64,000 nucleotides of DNA from Sphagnum compactum (lineage: Eukaryota; Bryophyta; Sphagnopsida; Sphagnales): the NCBI GenBank assembly GCA_965153455.1, contig OZ234502.1, positions 5,735,495-5,799,494 on the forward strand, in the 5' to 3' direction. Numbering within the stretch: position 1 is the stretch's first letter; each line of letters opens with the position of its first letter. Positions 59,716 to 64,000 of the stretch are shown here, one piece after another. The notes under the pieces are model-generated. The model was given only the letters and a program-made list of their open reading frames with translations. It did no database searches and was not told the origin of the DNA. Position numbers and translations under genes: made by a program.

Positions 59716-60090
59716 GCAATTTCATGCCTCAGCCACGATGATTGTAGCTTAAAGTTTAAGCAACAAGCAATGGCACAAAGAAGGAGATGATGGCAGCACA
59801 TTGGACAACATGATTAGAAGGAGATGATAATGCAATATCGAACAATAGTAGCAACAGTATCAACAGGCATGTGAATGTGAGAAATCAAAGTCCACCCATG
59901 TAGTTTCACAATTTAGCCACGATGGTTATAACTTAAGGTAATGAAGCAACAAGTGATGGCACAAAAAAACAAATGAAAGCACATTCAACGACGCAATTGG
60001 CGAAAGAAAAAGATGATAATATGAGATTGGACAACATAATCAAATCAACAGTAGTAGCAACAAGTGTGCAAATGTGAGAATTCATCAAAC
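59716..60090. repeat. Imperfect ~190 bp tandem duplication
   Basis: Both copies carry agccacgatg(a/g)tt, taac/gcttaa, gcaacaag..atggcacaaa, ttggacaacat and agtagcaaca in the same order (first copy from about 59716, second from about 59910). Confidence 0.6.
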
Positions 60091-60392
60091 ACCACAAGGC
60101 AAAACCATCGACAAGAGAGCAAAAAACACAACAAAGAGAAAGTAGAAAGAATTTACCTTCATCGAGCTCACTAACACTTAAGTGTTGGTGTTGCTCCATG
60201 TTCTTGATTTGCCTTTAGAAGCTCCTAGGCATATTCGTGAACATAAATGTGTAAGTCGGCGATGCGATGTGAATGTTGCAAGCATCAAAAGACAAAAAAT
60301 GGCAACCATGGAGAAATCGAAACATCTTGAAATGATGCAAACTACAAGGATTCATCACACAAATGACACACAAATAAGAATGAACTACCCTA

Positions 60393-60411
60393 ACCCTAAC
60401 CCTAACTATAG
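60393..60411. repeat. Short interstitial telomere-like CCCTAA run
   Basis: Three perfect CCCTAA units. This is the six-base form, not the usual plant seven-base CCCTAAA. Too short to imply a telomere. Confidence 0.6.
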
Positions 60412-60744
60412 CCTCCTCTAGGTATGAAAAGGATATGGATCCGGGTTTTTGAAAGACACCTTGTACTCGTAGTCTCCCAGGGTAGCATCAAATTATGGGT
60501 ATTTCAAATTTTTAAATCATTGGTTATGACAGGGGGTGAGTGTTAACTTCTAGAAATGTTGGGTAGGTAAGGGGTCCAAGTTTTTGAAAAAGTAAAACCT
60601 CATGGGTATATATGCATATACCCGATTAATACATGGTAAGAAAACAAATACCCACCCCACACTAGTAATTACATTTTCAATGGCAATGTTTCCTTGGTAA
60701 TAGTTTTCAAAAGACAATCATCGCCTCAAGTGTGGAACATTAGA

Positions 60745-61330
60745 TCCAACATCAAATGAAGACTTTAGGTTGTAAATTGGATTCATCTTCTCTGATTAAA
60801 TTGTGCAAAATCACACACTTTATGAAAATGTTCTTGATTTTGGACATGTCCCATTGTCTACTTAGATTCTCAATGATTGCAATGTGTCTTTGAAAGACCT
60901 CAAAATAATGTTCCACATCTTTTCTAACTCCTTCCATTTTAAGTAAATATTGTCACTTTTTTTCTTGTAAGTCATGAATTGTTTGAACACGATGATCCAT
61001 TGAAAATATATTCCATTAACAAGTAGATGTATTGCCATTAATAACAAAATTTATGTTTTAAAGCAAATTATTGACAAGCGATCACCTATTTAGCACATTG
61101 ATGTCATTATTTTTTAACATGAAGGCCATAAAACACATCCCAAATCTTTGATGATTAGTCTGCAATAGCTCCAAGATTGATTATCAACTTGTTGCCATCT
61201 TTATATGAAATTACCCTACTAAGCAATTGGGCAATTTTTCACAATAGTGCATGCAATCTAAATTTGCAAATGTACCTATTAAACCTTGAGCCTCATTGAT
61301 TTTGAATTGCCTCTCAATATCATTTCATGT
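60745..61330 (-). pseudogene. PIF/Harbinger-type transposase relic
   Basis: Minus strand reads FANLDCMHYCEKLP, then NDINVLNR, NGIYFQWIIVFKQFM, RKDVEHYFEVFQRHIAIIEN, SRQWDMSKIKNIFIKCVILH and NLIREDES. These match plant Harbinger DDE blocks in order (LDCMHW.WKNCP, SNNDINVLN, DGIYP.W..F, RKDVERAFGVLQ..F.I, ILHNMI.EDE). Several stops and frame changes show it is dead. The N-terminal part and terminal repeats are not evident. Confidence 0.8.
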
Positions 61331-61339
61331 AACTTTTTC

Positions 61340-62615
61340 AAATATTAGGTTTCACACATTTCTTTAACAATTTTCAAAAAAAAATTCATTGCCTCCATCT
61401 TGTACTTTCCCCATTTAACAATATTTATCTATTGCATTAGTTATGATTCTATAAATCAAAATTTGCAAGGCAATTATGCAAGCCTATGTTGCCAAGTGCA
61501 TATTGGTTTTGCAAAAATATGAATCATTTGCATAAACAATATCAAGAATGCCAAGAAATAATGTCCATTTCATTTTATGATTTCCTCAACAATCCATCAT
61601 CATATATTATTGATGCACAAAAACCATCCCTCCAAATTTTATCTTGTCCATGTTGCCTTTTTTCTCTTTCCAAGTTAGGTTTTTGTTGTGGAATGAACCT
61701 CCATGCTTCCTTTTCTGAATTTCAAAATCAACCCCTATTTGATTCATAAGAATTGCAACCTTATATCTAATGTGCAACCTCTTGGTGAAACGTTTTGAAA
61801 CTTTTTGGCACGTGTAATGAAATGTTAAGTGGGGTTGGTGTAATGGGCTAATTTTTCACGACATACCAATTGTTAACTAAAGGTAATTACCATCACAAGG
61901 CAAAATAATCAAAGGTTAATTTTGGAATGGAAATGTTATTTAATAGTAATATTGAACCTTGGAAATGGTAATTATTGTTTTAGGTGTTCGAATCATGACT
62001 AGCTCATGTTTAATGTCACCATATAACTAGTTCACTTAGTCGACATGCACAAATGTGCAATCTAAGGGCAAGCATCCAAATCCTATTAGAAAGATTTTTT
62101 TATCAATATTGTTATGACTATATGATTTTCTATCTTTAGATATGAAGGCAATAGCTTTAATTACATTCTCTTTTACAATTTTCAAATCAAATAACACGTC
62201 TTAAACATCATCTCTTCCTTCTCAAGTTCTTTTTTGTTTTGATAGAAGTAGATACCTTAATTAAAGACCAATGGTTGATATAACCAAGAACTTAAAACAT
62301 CAACACATCTTGTATTATGTAATTAAATGTTGTTTTAAACAAAAAAAGTGTGATCTACAAGACTTACAACTTCATTTAACATCATGTCTAGGTTGATGTC
62401 AGCTCTTGGTGGTTTTCAACTTCAAAAGTTTCATTTATTGGTCCACATTGTGTTGGAGTTAGTTTGGAATTACTTTAAGTTTGTGAGCTCTTTGGTTGGT
62501 GTGGGGTTAGACAACAATTTTTTTTTTGTGGGGATTATCCCCTTCCAAAGATGTAAAATAAAATGCAAAAATTTTAGGTTTAAATTTTTATGTAAGGAAA
62601 GTTTTACAATCTCAC
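61340..62615. other. AT-rich intergenic sequence
   Basis: No conserved coding block seen. It may include the eroded N-terminal side of the Harbinger relic. Confidence 0.35.
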
Positions 62616-62617
62616 CC

Positions 62618-62722
62618 TTGGTACAAGGTGAGTCTTTGAAAAATACACAACCTAGTACAAGCCAAGTCTTTGACAAATACACAACCTAGTACAAGCTAGG
62701 TCTTTGACAAATACACAACACA
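62618..62722. repeat. ~37 bp tandem repeat, three copies
   Basis: gtctttgacaaatacacaac followed by ctagtacaagc(c/t)a recurs three times with few changes. Confidence 0.85.
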
Positions 62723-63244
62723 TTGGGTATTTGCATCTTTATTCAAAGAACACATTTTCAAAAAAAAGGACAAACAACCTCAAGGGTTGTGGATGATTTT
62801 TGAAGTTCTACAACTATAAAAAATAACACTTACAACTAAACGCCCAAAAAATGGTGAATTAGAAGGAAGAATTTTTGTCATATTTCATGGTTATGGGTTT
62901 TGAGAAACCCCTCCTTCGTTCCATCTTCCATTGAATGGTTTGGTCCTCAAATCAAATCGTGAAAAACTACATATTACCATCAGACATGGACACAAAAGCA
63001 TCAAACACAATAGACTATAGACTCATGAACACAAAACATAGCAAACTACAAATCCATGAACATGCACATAGACATAAAAACATTAAACATAGCGTACTAC
63101 AAAGTCATGAACACACGACATAACAAACTACAAACTTGTGAAAATAAACATAGACATGGACATAAGACATAAAAACATCAAGTTACATAGACACAACAAA
63201 TTACAACTCATGAAAGGCAAAAAAACCTAAACTAATATATTGAA

Positions 63245-63800
63245 GACACAAGACACAATTCAACATCAAACATTAAATTCAAACACAACAAGCTATAAAT
63301 ATTCACAAAAGAAAAAAATTTGACTGATTAGAATGAACCAATGGATTGAAGACAAAAACTCTTGACACAATAAACTAACATAGAAGAATTATCAAACATG
63401 GACACAAGACACAAAAACATCAAACATTGCATTCAAACACAACAAGCTATAGATATTTATTAAATAATAATAATTGACTGATCATAATGAACCAGTAGAT
63501 TGAAGACAAAAATTCTTAACACAATAGACAGACATAGAAGAATTAGACACGGACACAAGACATAAAAACAACAAACATTATATTCAAACACAACAAGCTA
63601 CATATGTCCACTAAAGAAAAAAGACTAATTGATCACGATGAGCCAATAGATTGAAGATAGTTACTTTTGACAAAGTAAATAAACATACAAGAATTAGACA
63701 TGGACACAAGATAGGAGCAACAAACTTAAACAAAATAGATTACAAACATCTACCAAAGAAAAAATATAGATTCATGAACCAGCATATTAAAGGCATTGAA
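63245..63800. repeat. ~150 bp tandem repeat, about four degenerate copies
   Basis: The marker aaacacaacaagcta recurs at about 63281, 63435 and 63586, with a weaker copy near 63728. Other shared phrases: gaaccaatggattgaagaca, cacaatagac and catggacacaagacataaaa. Earlier sequence from about 62980 is a looser form of the same repeat. Confidence 0.8.
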
Positions 63801-64000
63801 GACACATATAGCAAGTAAGTCACCCAAGCAAATCACCTAAAAAACTTCAACCCCTTCACAATGTGGATTTTAAAATCATGGATGAGGTTGCTTAAAATCT
63901 CAAACCTTGACAAATTATTATTTTCATCATCTTCAACTGCCTACTAGTAGCCATGGATAAACGTATTGCTCACCAACTATTTGCACAAAAGAAAAAACAA

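Noticed and set aside
1-64000. CRISPR arrays, operons, riboswitches or prokaryotic defence islands
   Set aside because: The window is clearly plant nuclear DNA. Regular repeats found here lack the repeat-spacer pattern of CRISPR.

Overview
This is a window of a large, repeat-rich nuclear land-plant genome. The genes have many introns with GT-AG splice sites. The window also holds a DYW-type PPR pseudogene, an RER1 orthologue, a Ty3/gypsy chromovirus primed by initiator-Met tRNA, and relics of hAT, Harbinger, pogo-like and piggyBac-like DNA transposons. The style of the PPR, hAT and piggyBac sequences suggests a fern or another large-genome non-flowering plant. That is inference, and no marker here fixes the species.

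Layout. 1-4.9 kb: the 3' part of a many-exon gene on the + strand for a long coiled-coil protein whose start lies outside the window. 5-10.4 kb: non-coding sequence with a strong 94-base foldback (5474-5567) and a chain of small exon-like blocks (6956-7772, perhaps also 9190). 10.45-11.09 kb: a decayed PPR E/DYW tail. 11-15.5 kb: AT-rich and low-complexity DNA, including CCTA/TAGG tracts. 15.5-16.1 kb: the C-terminal end of a hAT transposase. 16.5-17.2 kb: three ~230 bp tandem repeats ending in TA/GA microsatellites. 17.7-19.4 kb: an apparently intact three-exon RER1 gene. 20-26.6 kb: AT-rich intergenic DNA.

26.6-33.6 kb: a minus-strand chromovirus with two ~817 bp LTRs, PBS, PPT and a broken gag-pol with a chromodomain. 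Its outer flanks show it is a recombinant remnant, not a simple insertion. 33.6-37 kb: degenerate minisatellites and a SINE-like head. 37.5-39 kb: a pogo/Tc1-like transposase relic. 41.7-42.4 kb: a 708 bp foldback element. 42.7-44.0 kb: two minisatellites. 45.5-46.6 kb: a single-exon gene for a Ser/Ala-rich plant protein of unknown function. 47.4-48.2 kb: a 34-36 bp minisatellite. 49.3 kb: a MITE. 55.3-56.5 kb: a piggyBac-like transposase relic, abruptly followed by a solo LTR of the same broad family, with a perfect 5 bp target duplication. 57-59.3 kb: a nearly complete but broken hAT transposase. 60.7-61.3 kb: a Harbinger relic. 62.6-63.8 kb: tandem repeats.

Only three loci look like functioning host genes: the coiled-coil gene, RER1 and the Ser-rich gene. 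They do not form a pathway. The rest is transposon and tandem-repeat turnover. I found no convincing new biological system. The best leads are the two isolated hairpins, the recombinant LTR structure, the repeat array at the RER1 promoter and the phase-consistent cryptic exons.
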